A DNA stretch of 64,000 nt. Origin: Calditrichota bacterium (GTDB lineage: Bacteria; Zhuqueibacterota; Zhuqueibacteria; Zhuqueibacterales; Geothermadaptataceae). Positions 1 through 9,452 of the stretch are shown piece after piece; within the stretch, counting starts at the first letter, position 1; each line of letters begins with the position of its first letter. The DNA is taken from the NCBI GenBank assembly GCA_008501765.1, contig QQUE01000006.1, positions 271,355 to 335,354 on the forward strand, read 5' to 3'. The notes beneath the pieces were generated by a model that did no database searches, had not been told where the DNA came from, and saw only the letters and a program-made list of their open reading frames with translations. A program made the position numbers and the translations under genes.

Positions 1-1
1 A

Positions 2-280
2 GAAGAAGAGCCGGATGAAGTTGATGAAGAGGTATTGCGTATCCGTAAATTACTGAAAATGCCGGTTGATGAGCTCGAACTTTCGGTTCGCTCTCACAAT
101 TGCCTCATGGCCGCAAATATTAAAACTATCGGCGACCTGGTTTCCAGAGACGAAGCTGTCATGTTGAAATTTCGGAACTTCGGACGCAAATCTTTGCAGG
201 AATTAACTCAAATTCTTGATGAGAAAAATCTGCATTTTGGCTATGATGTTGAAAAATATCTCAAGAACGATGAAGACTGA
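2..280 (+). CDS. rpoA: RNA polymerase alpha subunit, C-terminal domain (5' end outside window)
   Basis: This is the 3' end of rpoA; the reading frame is already open at the first bases, so the N-terminal assembly domain lies upstream of the window. The visible 92 residues begin with an acidic linker and continue into the alpha-CTD helix-hairpin-helix fold (VDELELSVRSHNC, IKTIGDLV, FGRKSLQEL), which binds UP elements and activators. It is followed 18 bases later by rplQ, the classic order at the end of the alpha ribosomal operon. The TTG at 35 is internal, not a start. Confidence 0.96.
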   Translation, partial: EEEPDEVDEEVLRIRKLLKMPVDELELSVRSHNCLMAANIKTIGDLVSRDEAVMLKFRNFGRKSLQELTQILDEKNLHFGYDVEKYLKNDED

Positions 281-298
281 AAAGAAGGATTTAGATAA

Positions 299-775
299 AT
301 GAGACATGGCAAAGATCATAAAAAATTAGGTAGAACTGCAAGCCACAGACGCGCGATGCTTTCAAATTTAGTCACCTCACTTTTTGAGCATAAGCAAGTT
401 CGCACTACATTGGCTAAGGCAAAAGAAGGACGTCGATTTGCCGAGCGCTGCATTACATTTGGTAAAAAAGGCGATGTTGCCTCGAGACGGCATGTCTATA
501 AATTTATCCCTCAGCATAAGGTCATTCAGTTGTTGTTTGATGAAATTGCACCAGCCTATGCAGAACGGAATGGTGGTTACACTCGAATAATAAAGCTTGG
601 TCGCAGAAAAGGGGATGGCGCCGAAATTGTCATTCTCGAGCTGGTTGGCTATGAAAGCACCCAAATCGAAAAGCAACACCAGGCTGCTGAAAAACGTGCC
701 GAAAGAAAGAAACGTAAAGAAGAGCAGGAAGAAGCAGAACCGGCTCAACAGCAAACTGGCGAAAAAGCTGAATAA
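299..775 (+). CDS. rplQ: 50S ribosomal protein L17
   Basis: L17 sits near the peptide exit tunnel of the large subunit. The opening MRHGKDHKKLGRTASHRRA and the RLGRRKGDGAEIVILEL-like core (IIKLGRRKGDGAE, residues about 98-110) are diagnostic. At 158 residues it is longer than the usual 115-125 because of a Lys/Glu/Gln-rich tail from about residue 120, a common lineage-specific extension. The start is ATG at 299, 18 bases after rpoA, so the two are co-transcribed. A strong terminator follows at 816-851. Confidence 0.97.
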   Translation: MRHGKDHKKLGRTASHRRAMLSNLVTSLFEHKQVRTTLAKAKEGRRFAERCITFGKKGDVASRRHVYKFIPQHKVIQLLFDEIAPAYAERNGGYTRIIKLGRRKGDGAEIVILELVGYESTQIEKQHQAAEKRAERKKRKEEQEEAEPAQQQTGEKAE

Positions 776-815
776 AATTTTTCGAAACAGTTTAAGAGTG
801 ATTTTCTAAAAATTT

Positions 816-851
816 GGCCAAGAGGACCGTTTGTCTTTTTGGCCTTTTTTT
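816..851 (+). terminator. Intrinsic terminator of the rpoA-rplQ operon
   Basis: A 12-bp stem (GGCCAAGAGGAC paired with GTCTTTTTGGCC, including two G-T wobbles) closes a 5-base loop and is followed at once by a run of seven T. It lies 40 bases past the rplQ stop. Confidence 0.92.
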
Positions 852-884
852 GTGGTAAAACTTAAAGAATAGTGGAGTGCTCGT

Positions 885-1379
885 TTGAAAGTTGCCATAT
901 TCTCTGATATCCATGATAATTTGAGCAATTTGGATTTAGCGCTTGATGCAGTAGATCAATGCGAGACGCTTATTTTCTGCGGTGATTTCTGTGCACCTTT
1001 TACACTCAAGCATTTGGCTGATCGCTTTTCGCATCCGATTCACGTGGTCTTCGGCAACAACGATGGCGATAAATTCCTATTAACAACTATCGCAACGCAA
1101 CATGACCACGTTACCTTGCATGGTGAAATGATGAGCATTGAAATTGCTGATTTAAAAATTGCCGCAAACCACTATCCGCAAATAGCACGACAAATTGCCC
1201 TGGCAGCGGAACATAATGTGGTGTTCTATGGACACAATCATCAGCATAATATTGAAACGGTTGGTGAAACTCTCTTTATTAATCCCGGCGAAATAATGGG
1301 CCGATTTGATGATCCCACGTTTGTAATTTTTGATACGGTGAACCTGCAGGTTGAGTTGAAGCACATACGCGGGCGTTGA
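885..1379 (+). CDS. Metallophosphoesterase, YfcE/MJ0936 type
   Basis: A 164-residue single-domain calcineurin-like phosphodiesterase. The metal-binding motifs appear in order: D-x-H in FSDIHDN (residues 7-13), GD in FCGDFC, GNND in VFGNNDGD, and GHNHQ near residue 119, followed by INPGE. The family hydrolyses phosphodiesters with Mn or similar metals; the physiological substrate is usually unknown. The start is TTG at 885, chosen because MKVAIFSDIHDN is the family N-terminus and AGTGGAG lies just upstream. It stands alone between the rplQ terminator and an AT-rich gap. Confidence 0.9.
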   Translation: MKVAIFSDIHDNLSNLDLALDAVDQCETLIFCGDFCAPFTLKHLADRFSHPIHVVFGNNDGDKFLLTTIATQHDHVTLHGEMMSIEIADLKIAANHYPQIARQIALAAEHNVVFYGHNHQHNIETVGETLFINPGEIMGRFDDPTFVIFDTVNLQVELKHIRGR

Positions 1380-1694
1380 TTGCAGTGGGCGAAACAGGAA
1401 GTATCTCTGATTAAATATAAAATTCAAATCGAAATTTGACATTGTAGCGTCTAACTATAGTTCGCCATTTTATCGCGCTTGTTTTAGTTGCATTGGAAGG
1501 AAATCTATTGTAATTTTATCTTTCTGTTTTTTGCATAAATGCGTGACCCAAATTATTAAAATCACGGATCTAAATTCATAATTTTGCGTTCAATATTGAA
1601 AATTTGGGAATGATAAGTCAACTATAAAATGCTATCAGAGTTTTTCTGATTTAGTGGGTGTTTTTAACTTTTGTGAAAGAGTATTTGGAGAAAA
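1380..1694. other. AT-rich intergenic region, no gene seen
   Basis: This 315-base gap separates the phosphoesterase from the lipoprotein gene. I see no credible coding frame, tRNA or strong hairpin. It presumably holds the promoter of the 1695-4060 gene pair, but no convincing -35/-10 pair stands out. Confidence 0.5.
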
Positions 1695-2843
1695 ATGATT
1701 AAAAAATGTATCGGGCTCTTGTTTCTGTTGTTCCTGTTTTCTTGCACAGAAAAAAAGCCGCTTCCTTTAGCGAATGACGAAAATGTTGGAGAAATCTTTG
1801 TCCGTACTTTTTTGGCAAGTACGAGCAGTACGGGCAATCCTGAAATTATTAATACCGGATTAAGTCAATATCTCTATCTCGGAGAAGTTGATGGTAAAAA
1901 ATCGGCAATCCTCATGCGGTTCAACGATCTTCCGGATAGTTCGGTTATTATATCTGCAAAAATCGAACTTATTTCACAGGACACACTTATCCACAATGCT
2001 GTCCCTTTTGATGCCGTACTCTATAAATCCCCGCAGCATTTCGAATCTCTTGAAGTCACCAGTAAAGATTTTCCTTATGGTTCCTGGAGTGAAGAGATGG
2101 CGCGTGCGACCGTAAGTACGGCCGACTCGGATACGGTTGTTTTCGAACTTGATCCCGCGTGGGTGGAAACGTGGAAAGACTCGTTAAATAATCCGGGTTT
2201 TGTCATTGCGACGGATGATCAGGGCGTTGCGCGGCGTTTCGGTTCAACTTCGGATAGCCATGTGGCGCCGGTTTTAAATTTAATCTACCGAAAAGAATCG
2301 GCGACGCAGGATGATACAGTTTTAACTGTGCCAGTCGCGGATACATTTATTTACGAGCAGGTACAAACACTCCACCCGGTCGGGCCGATGTATATCGGAA
2401 CCGGGGAAGAATACCGCTCGATTCTCCGGTTTGATTTATCGCAAATACCGGACAATGCTACGATAAACGAAGCTGAAATATTTTTAACGGTCGATTCGGT
2501 TAATTCCTTTTTAACTAATGAGGGCATTACAATAAATGCATTCCATCTCGAAACTTCTGCGACCGATCCATTTACTGCTGACGCGGACTCATCGTTCAAT
2601 ATCGGCTCCGATGTATTCATTTATCCCGCAATTGAAGAAATTATCCTTGATATTTCTTTTATGGCGCAACAATGGACGAGGCAGGACACCTCTGGTTTTG
2701 TGAACAATGGCATTTTGCTATATTCAAGAGCAAAATACAATATATTTTCACGCGTTGCCTTTTTTAATACCGATGCAGACTTCGGTAAAGCCCCCAAATT
2801 GACGATTCATTACACCACTCCGCCAAGCTACGAACAGGATTGA
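1695..2843 (+). CDS. DNRLRE-domain lipoprotein (putative)
   Basis: A 382-residue exported lipoprotein: MIKKCIGLLFLLFLFSC is a type II signal peptide with the lipobox cysteine at residue 17. The mature part contains two copies of a beta-sandwich module recognised by the pattern ILMRFNDLPDSSVI...AKIEL (about residues 75-95) and SILRFDLSQIPDNATI...AEIFL (about 235-257), each ending in an APVLNLIY or APKLTIHY strand. This matches DNRLRE/CBM96-like adhesion or carbohydrate-binding modules. The barrel gene at 2849 starts five bases after the stop, so the two are probably co-transcribed and may act together at the outer membrane. Exact function is unknown. Confidence 0.75.
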   Translation: MIKKCIGLLFLLFLFSCTEKKPLPLANDENVGEIFVRTFLASTSSTGNPEIINTGLSQYLYLGEVDGKKSAILMRFNDLPDSSVIISAKIELISQDTLIHNAVPFDAVLYKSPQHFESLEVTSKDFPYGSWSEEMARATVSTADSDTVVFELDPAWVETWKDSLNNPGFVIATDDQGVARRFGSTSDSHVAPVLNLIYRKESATQDDTVLTVPVADTFIYEQVQTLHPVGPMYIGTGEEYRSILRFDLSQIPDNATINEAEIFLTVDSVNSFLTNEGITINAFHLETSATDPFTADADSSFNIGSDVFIYPAIEEIILDISFMAQQWTRQDTSGFVNNGILLYSRAKYNIFSRVAFFNTDADFGKAPKLTIHYTTPPSYEQD

Positions 2844-2848
2844 TTAGT

Positions 2849-4060
2849 ATGAAATTACATAAAGATTTAGCAAAAATTGTTTTTTTAGGCCTGGTGTTGT
2901 GTCTGGGAATTGGTACTGAGATGCAGGCGAATTCGCTTTATTCCAGATTTGGGATAGGTATTTTGCGACCCTACGCTGGAGCATCTTATTTTGGGCAGGG
3001 AAATATTGGTATCGCATCGTACAGTCCCATAGCCCTCCAATATTTGAACCCGGCATCACTGGCATTTTTAAAACGTACCCGGTTTGAGGGCAGTTTCCTT
3101 TACGAGCAAGCCGATGTCAAAATTGGCTCGGCAGAGGGTAAGTTTTCCGATTCCGGATTTAATACCTTGCACATTGGCATCCCGATGACAAGAGGATATG
3201 CCCTTTCTTTTGGGTTGATGCCGTACAGTATCATTTCCAATAATTATGAAGATATAGTTGAGGGATCATACCGTAGTGAGCTGGTCGGAACCGGCGGGCT
3301 GGAGCGTGCTTTCTTACGTCTTTCCGGGCAAATCGGCAAACGATTTTCGTACGGAGCCGGCCTTGATGTCTATTTTGGACGGCTCGAACGTACCTGGCGC
3401 GTTTTTTATGATGATGCAAGCTATGTCCGCACAGAAGATATTACGTCAACCACGGCCATCGGAATGGGTGGCCATGCCGGAATTTTGCTGCAAGTCTCGG
3501 AAAAAATAAGTTTGGGCGCCGTTATGACTGCGCCAGCTACTTTGAGTACAAAAAGGCAAGAAGATTATGTGTTTCGCACAGAAAATTCTATCATCGAAGG
3601 TGAAATGAAGTTACCTTTCATTCAGGGCTATGGGGTGAATTATCGCCCCAATGAGAAAGTGACAGTTCTCGCAGATTTTGAAGCTGGAAACTGGGGAAGC
3701 CTGGATAAAGACGATATTTTGGGCGCCGAAACAACAAATACCACCCGCTATGGCATTGGTTTGGAATATGCGCCGTCGCGAAAACTATATGCGAGTTTGT
3801 TGAAGAAAATGAGTTATAGAATCGGCTTTAATGCGGGCAATTTACCCTACCTGCTTGACGGCAAAAAAATTGATGAGAAATTTTTTACCGCTGGATTAAC
3901 ATTGCCATACAATGCATTCAACAGCCAGTTGGAAATTGGAATGGAATATGGCAAACGCGGAAGTCAAAGTGAAATAGGCTCGGAAGAAACAGTATTTCGA
4001 TTTGTATTTGGAATTGCGAGTGGTGAAAAATGGTTTAACAGGCCGAAAGGAAGAAAGTAG
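2849..4060 (+). CDS. Outer-membrane beta-barrel protein (PorV/FadL-like)
   Basis: A 403-residue protein with a Sec signal peptide (MKLHKDLAKIVFLGLVLCLG) and alternating amphipathic strands rich in Gly and aromatic residues, as in FCB outer-membrane barrels. The N-terminal signature YSRFGIGIL...GIASYSPIALQYLNPAS resembles FadL/PorV-like proteins, where an NPA motif follows the signal region. The ATG at 2849 is preferred over the in-frame TTG at 2840 because it gives the cleaner signal peptide and has AGGAT about ten bases upstream. It follows the lipoprotein gene directly. The transported compound, if any, cannot be read from sequence. Confidence 0.75.
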   Translation: MKLHKDLAKIVFLGLVLCLGIGTEMQANSLYSRFGIGILRPYAGASYFGQGNIGIASYSPIALQYLNPASLAFLKRTRFEGSFLYEQADVKIGSAEGKFSDSGFNTLHIGIPMTRGYALSFGLMPYSIISNNYEDIVEGSYRSELVGTGGLERAFLRLSGQIGKRFSYGAGLDVYFGRLERTWRVFYDDASYVRTEDITSTTAIGMGGHAGILLQVSEKISLGAVMTAPATLSTKRQEDYVFRTENSIIEGEMKLPFIQGYGVNYRPNEKVTVLADFEAGNWGSLDKDDILGAETTNTTRYGIGLEYAPSRKLYASLLKKMSYRIGFNAGNLPYLLDGKKIDEKFFTAGLTLPYNAFNSQLEIGMEYGKRGSQSEIGSEETVFRFVFGIASGEKWFNRPKGRK

Positions 4061-4325
4061 ATTTTCTTAAAATGCGCGATTGCTGCTCCACGGAAATTTA
4101 TTATATGGCTTTTATTTCACAATTACTTTTTGGACTTTATAAAGTTGAAAGCAGGAAACAAGCGTTTATGATTTAATGCGTTCAACTTTTAATTTATCCC
4201 GTTGGTTCAACATGGTTTTGCTTGATTTTGCAGTTCAGTTTGGCTATTATTAGCTTTCGTTTATACCTTTTGGATGTAAAAATACTTAAATAAATTTAAA
4301 TTGATCGAGGGAGGACGTTAGAAAA

Positions 4326-5600
4326 ATGCGTTCAAAAAAAGAAAGATTTCACAAATTAAGTTTTGTTTTCGTACTTCTCGCATTTATCTGGTTGGTTGTC
4401 TGGGGGTGCGCTCCCACGACAAAAGTGACGCAAGCCCAGATGGATGCCCAGTCACGCGAAGCAGCCAGACAAGACTCAATTAAACTGGATTACGAATTAA
4501 AGAAAAATTGGAGTCTTGGCTACGAGAATTACAAAAATAAAGAATACACGCGCGTCGTGCCTTATTTTTGGAAAGTTGTCGAGCTGGATAAGTACAAAGC
4601 ATTTTTGTCGGTTTATAATTTGTTGGGACGCACATATTTTGAATTGGGAAAACCGGATTCTGCACAGGCTGTCTATGAGTATGGCCTGAAAGAAAACCCG
4701 GACAATGTTTTTCTCAACCGCAGCCTCGGACATATTTATGCAAGCCGGTATATGGATGACAAAGCCATTGCCTCTTACGAAATAGTTGTGCAGCTTGAAC
4801 CTGGAAAAGAAAGTGATCTAATTGCATTGGGCACTCTTTATCGTAAAACAGAAAACCTTGAAAAAGCAATCGGCGTTTATAAGCAACTCTGCGACATGAA
4901 ACCGGAAAATCTTGAATATCGCACAACGTTGAACGGCCTATATAGCCAAACCGGGGATGAAGACGCTGTTGTTGAGGGCTTGTTGGAAATCATTGAAAAG
5001 GATCCAACCAATAAACAAGCGCTCTGGGATTTGACAAATTTCTACCGCAATCAGCGCGAGTGGCCAAACGCAATTGTTTATTTGAATAAAATTCTGGTTG
5101 TAACACCGGATGATCTGAGTGCACGCAAAGAATTGGCTGGAATGTATAAAACAAACGAACAGTTTAACAAAGCCATTAGCGAATATTCCACAATTCTTAA
5201 GAGCCATCCAAACGATGCGGCAATATTGACTGAGCAGGCTGATTCTTACAAGGAGTTGGGCAATTTGACAAAAGCCCGTAGCATAGCCCGGAAAGCGCTG
5301 CGTGCCGAGCGTGGTTATGGTCAGGCAAATATTGTAATTGCCCAGTGTTATGAATTGTCCGTTGATAATTGCCAGCTAAAGGCAGGACGGTCTGGTGCGA
5401 ACTATTATGATAAATTAGCCTATGAAATGGCAGCCGCAGAATATGCACAGGCGTTACGGGATAATCGTATTGCAGAGCGGGCGCGTGCATTGAAAGATGC
5501 ATTGGCTCCTGTATTACCGACGACCGGAGATAAATTCCTGCATAAAAACAAGAAATTATCTGATCCAGCAGCATCCTGTTATCATTGGATGGTCAAGTAA
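4326..5600 (+). CDS. TPR-repeat lipoprotein
   Basis: A 424-residue protein with a lipoprotein-type signal (hydrophobic stretch, then LVVWGCAPTTK with the cysteine near residue 28) followed by roughly seven to nine tetratricopeptide repeats, for example NLLGRTYFELGKPDSAQAVY, LGTLYRKTENLEKAIGVY and DSYKELGNLTKARSIARKAL. Such proteins scaffold complexes in the periplasm or at the membrane. The start is ATG at 4326 with a strong GAGGGAGGA site at 4307-4315. The C-terminal 50 residues are not repeat-like. No partner is obvious from the neighbours. Confidence 0.85.
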   Translation: MRSKKERFHKLSFVFVLLAFIWLVVWGCAPTTKVTQAQMDAQSREAARQDSIKLDYELKKNWSLGYENYKNKEYTRVVPYFWKVVELDKYKAFLSVYNLLGRTYFELGKPDSAQAVYEYGLKENPDNVFLNRSLGHIYASRYMDDKAIASYEIVVQLEPGKESDLIALGTLYRKTENLEKAIGVYKQLCDMKPENLEYRTTLNGLYSQTGDEDAVVEGLLEIIEKDPTNKQALWDLTNFYRNQREWPNAIVYLNKILVVTPDDLSARKELAGMYKTNEQFNKAISEYSTILKSHPNDAAILTEQADSYKELGNLTKARSIARKALRAERGYGQANIVIAQCYELSVDNCQLKAGRSGANYYDKLAYEMAAAEYAQALRDNRIAERARALKDALAPVLPTTGDKFLHKNKKLSDPAASCYHWMVK

Positions 5601-5646
5601 CAGAATTGTCTCTATATAACCAACTGAAAAATATCGCTTTAAGTTT

Positions 5647-5669
5647 GTGCCCGGCACAGTCCCGGGCAC
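5647..5669 (+). terminator. Possible weak terminator hairpin
   Basis: An 8-bp GC-rich stem (GTGCCCGG with CCGGGCAC) with a 6-base loop follows the TPR gene by 46 bases. There is no clear T-run, so it may instead mark the leader of glyA or be factor-assisted. Confidence 0.4.
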
Positions 5670-5723
5670 ATTCAATTTAAATATCTTCACTTCTATTGAT
5701 CTCTCATCCTAAGGAAAAACAAG

Positions 5724-7010
5724 GTGGAATCCCTGCAGAAATTTGATCCTGAAGTTTCTCAATCTATAAAAAATGAGATAGACAGGCAGAATAATACACT
5801 TGAACTCATCGCCTCTGAAAATTTTGTAAGCCGCCCGGTACTTGATGCTTTGGGACAGCCCATGACCAATAAATATGCCGAAGGGTATCCCGGCAAAAGA
5901 TATTATGGCGGCTGCGAGCAAGTCGACGTTGTTGAAAATCTGGCGCGAAATCGTGCGAAAAAAATATTTGCTGCAGATCATGCCAATGTGCAACCCCACT
6001 CCGGTTCACAAGCCAATATAGCCGCATTTTTCTCGATTTTGAATCCGGGTGATACCGTTTTGGGTATGGATCTCGCCCATGGTGGTCACTTGACCCATGG
6101 CAGCCCGGTCAACTTTTCCGGGCGTGTTTTTCGAATCGTATCCTACGGTGTTAGTAGCGAGACCGGCCTGATTGATATGGATCAAGTCCGTGATAAGGCC
6201 CGACGTGAAAAACCGAAAATGATAATCGCTGGAGCCAGTGCATATTCCAGGGAAATCGATTATAAAACCTTCCGCGAAATTGCCGATGAAGTTGGGGCCA
6301 AACTCCTTGCAGATATGGCACATCCAGCCGGACTTATCGCGGCTGGTTTGTTGCAGAGTCCGCTCCCGCATTGTCATATCGTAACTTCAACGACGCACAA
6401 AACATTGCGTGGACCGCGTGGTGGACTAATTCTGATTGGCAAAGATACCGACAACGATCTCGGCATAGTGACGCTGAAGGGCCGCAAGAAAAAATGGTCG
6501 GAAATCGTCGATTCCAATATTTTTCCCGGATTTCAGGGGGGACCGCTGATGCACGTTATTGCTGCGAAAGCCGTAGCTTTTAAGGAAGTTTTGCAGCCCG
6601 AGTTTAAAATATATGCGAAACAGGTTGTCAGCAATGCTAAAACCCTTTCCAGAAATCTGTTAAATCTTGGATACAATATCGTTTCGGGTGGAACTGATAA
6701 CCATCTTGTTTTGCTCGATCTAAGGTCACACAAACTCACGGGAAAAGTTGCTGAAGCTGCATTGGAAGAAGCTGGAATTACAACAAATAAAAATATGGTT
6801 CCTTTTGATTCGGAAAGTCCATTTATCACCAGTGGAATTCGCATCGGGACAGCGGCTCTATCAACACGCGGCATGAAAGAAAATGAGATGAAGGAAATCG
6901 CCTTCCTAATCGATACTGTACTCAATAATCTCAACAGTAAAAAAACACGGGACAAGGTTCGCGAGCAGGTTTTTGATTTGTGTAAACGGTTTCCATTGTA
7001 CGATTTTTAG
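5724..7010 (+). CDS. glyA: Serine hydroxymethyltransferase
   Basis: GlyA converts serine and tetrahydrofolate to glycine and methylene-tetrahydrofolate, supplying one-carbon units. The protein has 428 residues, normal for bacterial enzymes. Recognisable blocks are [13 protein letters not shown] (about 27-39), [39 protein letters not shown], and the PLP lysine in [14 protein letters not shown] near residue 230. The start is GTG at 5724, with AAGGA at 5711-5715, because [11 protein letters not shown] fits the family N-terminus. nrdR follows after 14 bases, suggesting a shared transcript. Confidence 0.97.
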   Translation: MESLQKFDPEVSQSIKNEIDRQNNTLELIASENFVSRPVLDALGQPMTNKYAEGYPGKRYYGGCEQVDVVENLARNRAKKIFAADHANVQPHSGSQANIAAFFSILNPGDTVLGMDLAHGGHLTHGSPVNFSGRVFRIVSYGVSSETGLIDMDQVRDKARREKPKMIIAGASAYSREIDYKTFREIADEVGAKLLADMAHPAGLIAAGLLQSPLPHCHIVTSTTHKTLRGPRGGLILIGKDTDNDLGIVTLKGRKKKWSEIVDSNIFPGFQGGPLMHVIAAKAVAFKEVLQPEFKIYAKQVVSNAKTLSRNLLNLGYNIVSGGTDNHLVLLDLRSHKLTGKVAEAALEEAGITTNKNMVPFDSESPFITSGIRIGTAALSTRGMKENEMKEIAFLIDTVLNNLNSKKTRDKVREQVFDLCKRFPLYDF

Positions 7011-7024
7011 TGGGGTAGGAATAT

Positions 7025-7474
7025 ATGAATTGTCCATTTTGCGACTTTAATAACAGCAAAGTCCTGGATTCTCGTTCGAGTAGTGAGGGGCGAGTTATTC
7101 GTAGACGGCGTGAATGTTTGTCTTGCAATCGGCGATTCACGACAAAAGAATTCGTCGAGGAAGTACCTATGATGGTTATCAAGGACGATAACCGACGCGA
7201 AGTATTTGATCGGGAAAAAATACGATTCGGTCTCCATTTGGCCTGTAAAAAGCGCCCTGTTTCCATCGAAGGAATTGAGGGCCTTGTCGATAAAATCGAA
7301 CTGAAAATTAGAGATAAGCACCAGTACGAAGTTCTGACGACCGATATTGGTAAGATGGTGATGAACGAACTCCGGACTATTGACGAGATTGCTTATGTCC
7401 GGTTTGCCTCAGTTTATCGAAAATTTCAGGATAAAGAAGAATTTATTAACGAGTTGCGCGGACTCGAAGGGTGA
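7025..7474 (+). CDS. nrdR: Transcriptional repressor NrdR
   Basis: NrdR represses ribonucleotide reductase genes in response to ATP/dATP. The 149-residue protein has the zinc ribbon MNCPFC...CLSCNRRFTT (residues 1-40), followed by the ATP-cone from about residue 48 (VIKDDNRREVFDREKIRFGL). Length and motif spacing are canonical. The start is ATG at 7025, with GGGGTAGGA at 7011-7019. It lies 14 bases after glyA. A small hairpin (7493-7518) follows the stop but lacks a T-run. Confidence 0.97.
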   Translation: MNCPFCDFNNSKVLDSRSSSEGRVIRRRRECLSCNRRFTTKEFVEEVPMMVIKDDNRREVFDREKIRFGLHLACKKRPVSIEGIEGLVDKIELKIRDKHQYEVLTTDIGKMVMNELRTIDEIAYVRFASVYRKFQDKEEFINELRGLEG

Positions 7475-7719
7475 TGGAAAGACCTTCACCCGTTCATCGA
7501 CTTTAAATAGTCGGTGAAATGTTAGCTGGCTAAACATGCGGTTTAGATTGATTTGTAGGTCTGTTTAAAATTTTTGAGAAGTTCTGAATAGTACTCAATA
7601 ATACCCGCTTTTTTACGGACCTGATTTTAATATAACAGCTGCAATAAATTTCCTTTTCCCGGTAAATATTCTCCTGCGAATTAAATATTATCAGCACCCA
7701 AACGAATGGTTTATTAAAT

Positions 7720-8544
7720 ATGATTGATGAAAACGAATCTCAATCTGAAAAAGAAAATGACACTGTGGAAATGCCTTTTTTGCAGCATTTGGAGGAATTA
7801 CGCTGGCGGCTCATTCGCAGCGTTGTTGCTGTGCTGGTCGGCGCTATTGTCGCGTTCTTTTTTGCAGACTATATTCTATATTTCCTGCAGGTTCCCTTTG
7901 ATGCCGCCGTCCAAATGTATGCGGAAAGAAGCGGCGGTGAAGCTGTTGAGCGAGCTACGCTGGTTTATCTGGCTCCAACCGAAGGATTTATGATTCAGAT
8001 AAAAGTTTCCATTTTTGCCGGCTTAATTTTTATGCTGCCGTATATTTTTTATCAAATCTGGCAGTTTGTTGCGCCGGGTTTAATGGAAAAAGAGAAAAAA
8101 ATAGTCCCGAAAATAATTGCCGCATCGACATTGTTTTTCCTTCTCGGAGCTTATTTTTGTTGGGCTGTTGTCCTGCGTTTCGGGCTCGCATTTCTTCTTG
8201 GTTTCCAGAGTGAAAGTTTGCAGGCCACGATTACAATTAATGAATATATGAGTTTTGTTGTATTGTTGATCCTCACATTTGGATTGGTTTTCGAACTGCC
8301 AATTTTATCTTTCTTTCTCACGAAAATGGGTTTGGTGACCTCCCAGGGTATGCGCGATAAACGCAGTTATAGCATAGTGGGAATATTTATCGTTGCAGCG
8401 TTAGTAACACCACCAGATGTTTTTACTCAAATGGCGCTGGCAGTTCCCCTGCTAATTTTATATGAAATCAGTATTTTCGTGAGTCAGGCTGTTGAGAAAA
8501 AAAATAAAAAAGCAGAGCCGGAATCCACAGCTTTGAAACAATAG
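7720..8544 (+). CDS. tatC: Sec-independent translocase subunit TatC
   Basis: TatC is the multi-spanning receptor of the twin-arginine translocase for folded proteins. The 274-residue protein shows the conserved N-terminal EMPFLQHLEELRWRLI block (about 17-32), six hydrophobic helices, YQIWQFVAPGL after the second helix, and FGLVFELPIL in the fourth. A charged Lys/Glu-rich tail follows the last helix. The ATG at 7720 leaves a 19-residue acidic N-terminus. No tatA or tatB gene is visible in the window, so those subunits are encoded elsewhere. Confidence 0.95.
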   Translation: MIDENESQSEKENDTVEMPFLQHLEELRWRLIRSVVAVLVGAIVAFFFADYILYFLQVPFDAAVQMYAERSGGEAVERATLVYLAPTEGFMIQIKVSIFAGLIFMLPYIFYQIWQFVAPGLMEKEKKIVPKIIAASTLFFLLGAYFCWAVVLRFGLAFLLGFQSESLQATITINEYMSFVVLLILTFGLVFELPILSFFLTKMGLVTSQGMRDKRSYSIVGIFIVAALVTPPDVFTQMALAVPLLILYEISIFVSQAVEKKNKKAEPESTALKQ

Positions 8545-8585
8545 ATTTGGATGCTATTTAATAAATTATTTGAAATAAAGAGTTT

Positions 8586-9452
8586 ATGATAAATTTTAAA
8601 ACCGCTGCCCCAAATATCGAATACGCCGATCTGCATATTCACACCTCCGCCAGCGATGGTGATTTTAGCCCTGAGCAGGTTATAAAACTTTGTGCAGACC
8701 TGGAAATCAAAACCATTTCTATCACAGATCACGATACGGTTTCGGGGGTGATGCCCGCAGCAAAGGCAGGTAGAAAAGTTGGAGTCTCCGTTGTGCCCGG
8801 TGTTGAATTGGGGACCAATGCGGATGATTTGGAAATTCATATTCTTGGCTATTTCATCGATATAAAAAGCACAGCGCTAAATCACTATCTTACCGAAATA
8901 AATGAACAGCGACTTCGACGCACAGAATTGATAGTTGAAAGTCTGGCCAGGCATGGGATAGAAATAAATCTTGATAAAATTATTGATAAAGCCGGCAATG
9001 GAACAATAGGCAGGCCGCATATTGCCAAAGCCATGGTAGAAGCCGGGGTAGTTCAATCATATCAAGCTGCATTTAATAATTGGATTGGTGACGGTGCACC
9101 GGCCTGTGAAAAGAAAAGCCGGCAAGAACCCGCTGAACTGATCGAAGTTATCCATCAAAGTGGCGGAGCGGCGGTGCTGGCCCATCCTGGAAATCAGTGG
9201 ACGGGCGAAAGTATTCGCCAGTTGAAACGCCTGGGATTGGATGGGATCGAAGTTGTGCATCCGCGCCACACAAAAAAAATGGAAGCTGCATATCGGAAAC
9301 TCGCTTTTGAGTGCAATCTGTTTATCACCGGTGGCTCTGATTTTCATACACTAAAGCGCAAAGTTAACCCACTCGGAAAATATAAGATTGATGTGACAAG
9401 TGTAAAGCGTTTAAAAAAGCATTGTGAAAGGCGAATTGATGCCAAATATTGA
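8586..9452 (+). CDS. PHP-domain phosphoesterase, RNase AM/TrpH-like
   Basis: A 288-residue PHP metallophosphoesterase. Metal ligands are visible in order: DLHIHTSASDG (about 16-26), ITDHDTVSG, PGVELG, a second-domain GRPHIAKAM, VLAHPGN and the closing GGSDFH. This matches the TrpH/YciV group, which includes 5'-3' exonuclease RNase AM and 3',5'-nucleoside bisphosphate phosphatases. It starts 41 bases after tatC and overlaps the next hydrolase gene by 14 bases, so all three may share a transcript. Which of the two activities applies is not decidable here. Confidence 0.88.
   Translation: MINFKTAAPNIEYADLHIHTSASDGDFSPEQVIKLCADLEIKTISITDHDTVSGVMPAAKAGRKVGVSVVPGVELGTNADDLEIHILGYFIDIKSTALNHYLTEINEQRLRRTELIVESLARHGIEINLDKIIDKAGNGTIGRPHIAKAMVEAGVVQSYQAAFNNWIGDGAPACEKKSRQEPAELIEVIHQSGGAAVLAHPGNQWTGESIRQLKRLGLDGIEVVHPRHTKKMEAAYRKLAFECNLFITGGSDFHTLKRKVNPLGKYKIDVTSVKRLKKHCERRIDAKY

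Noticed and set aside
377..754. Minus-strand open frame across rplQ
   Set aside because: It lies wholly opposite a conserved ribosomal gene and has no family features; it is a shadow of rplQ.
7493..7518. Terminator after nrdR
   Set aside because: A stem (TTCATCGACT with AGTCGGTGAA) is visible, but no T-run follows, so it is not called a terminator.
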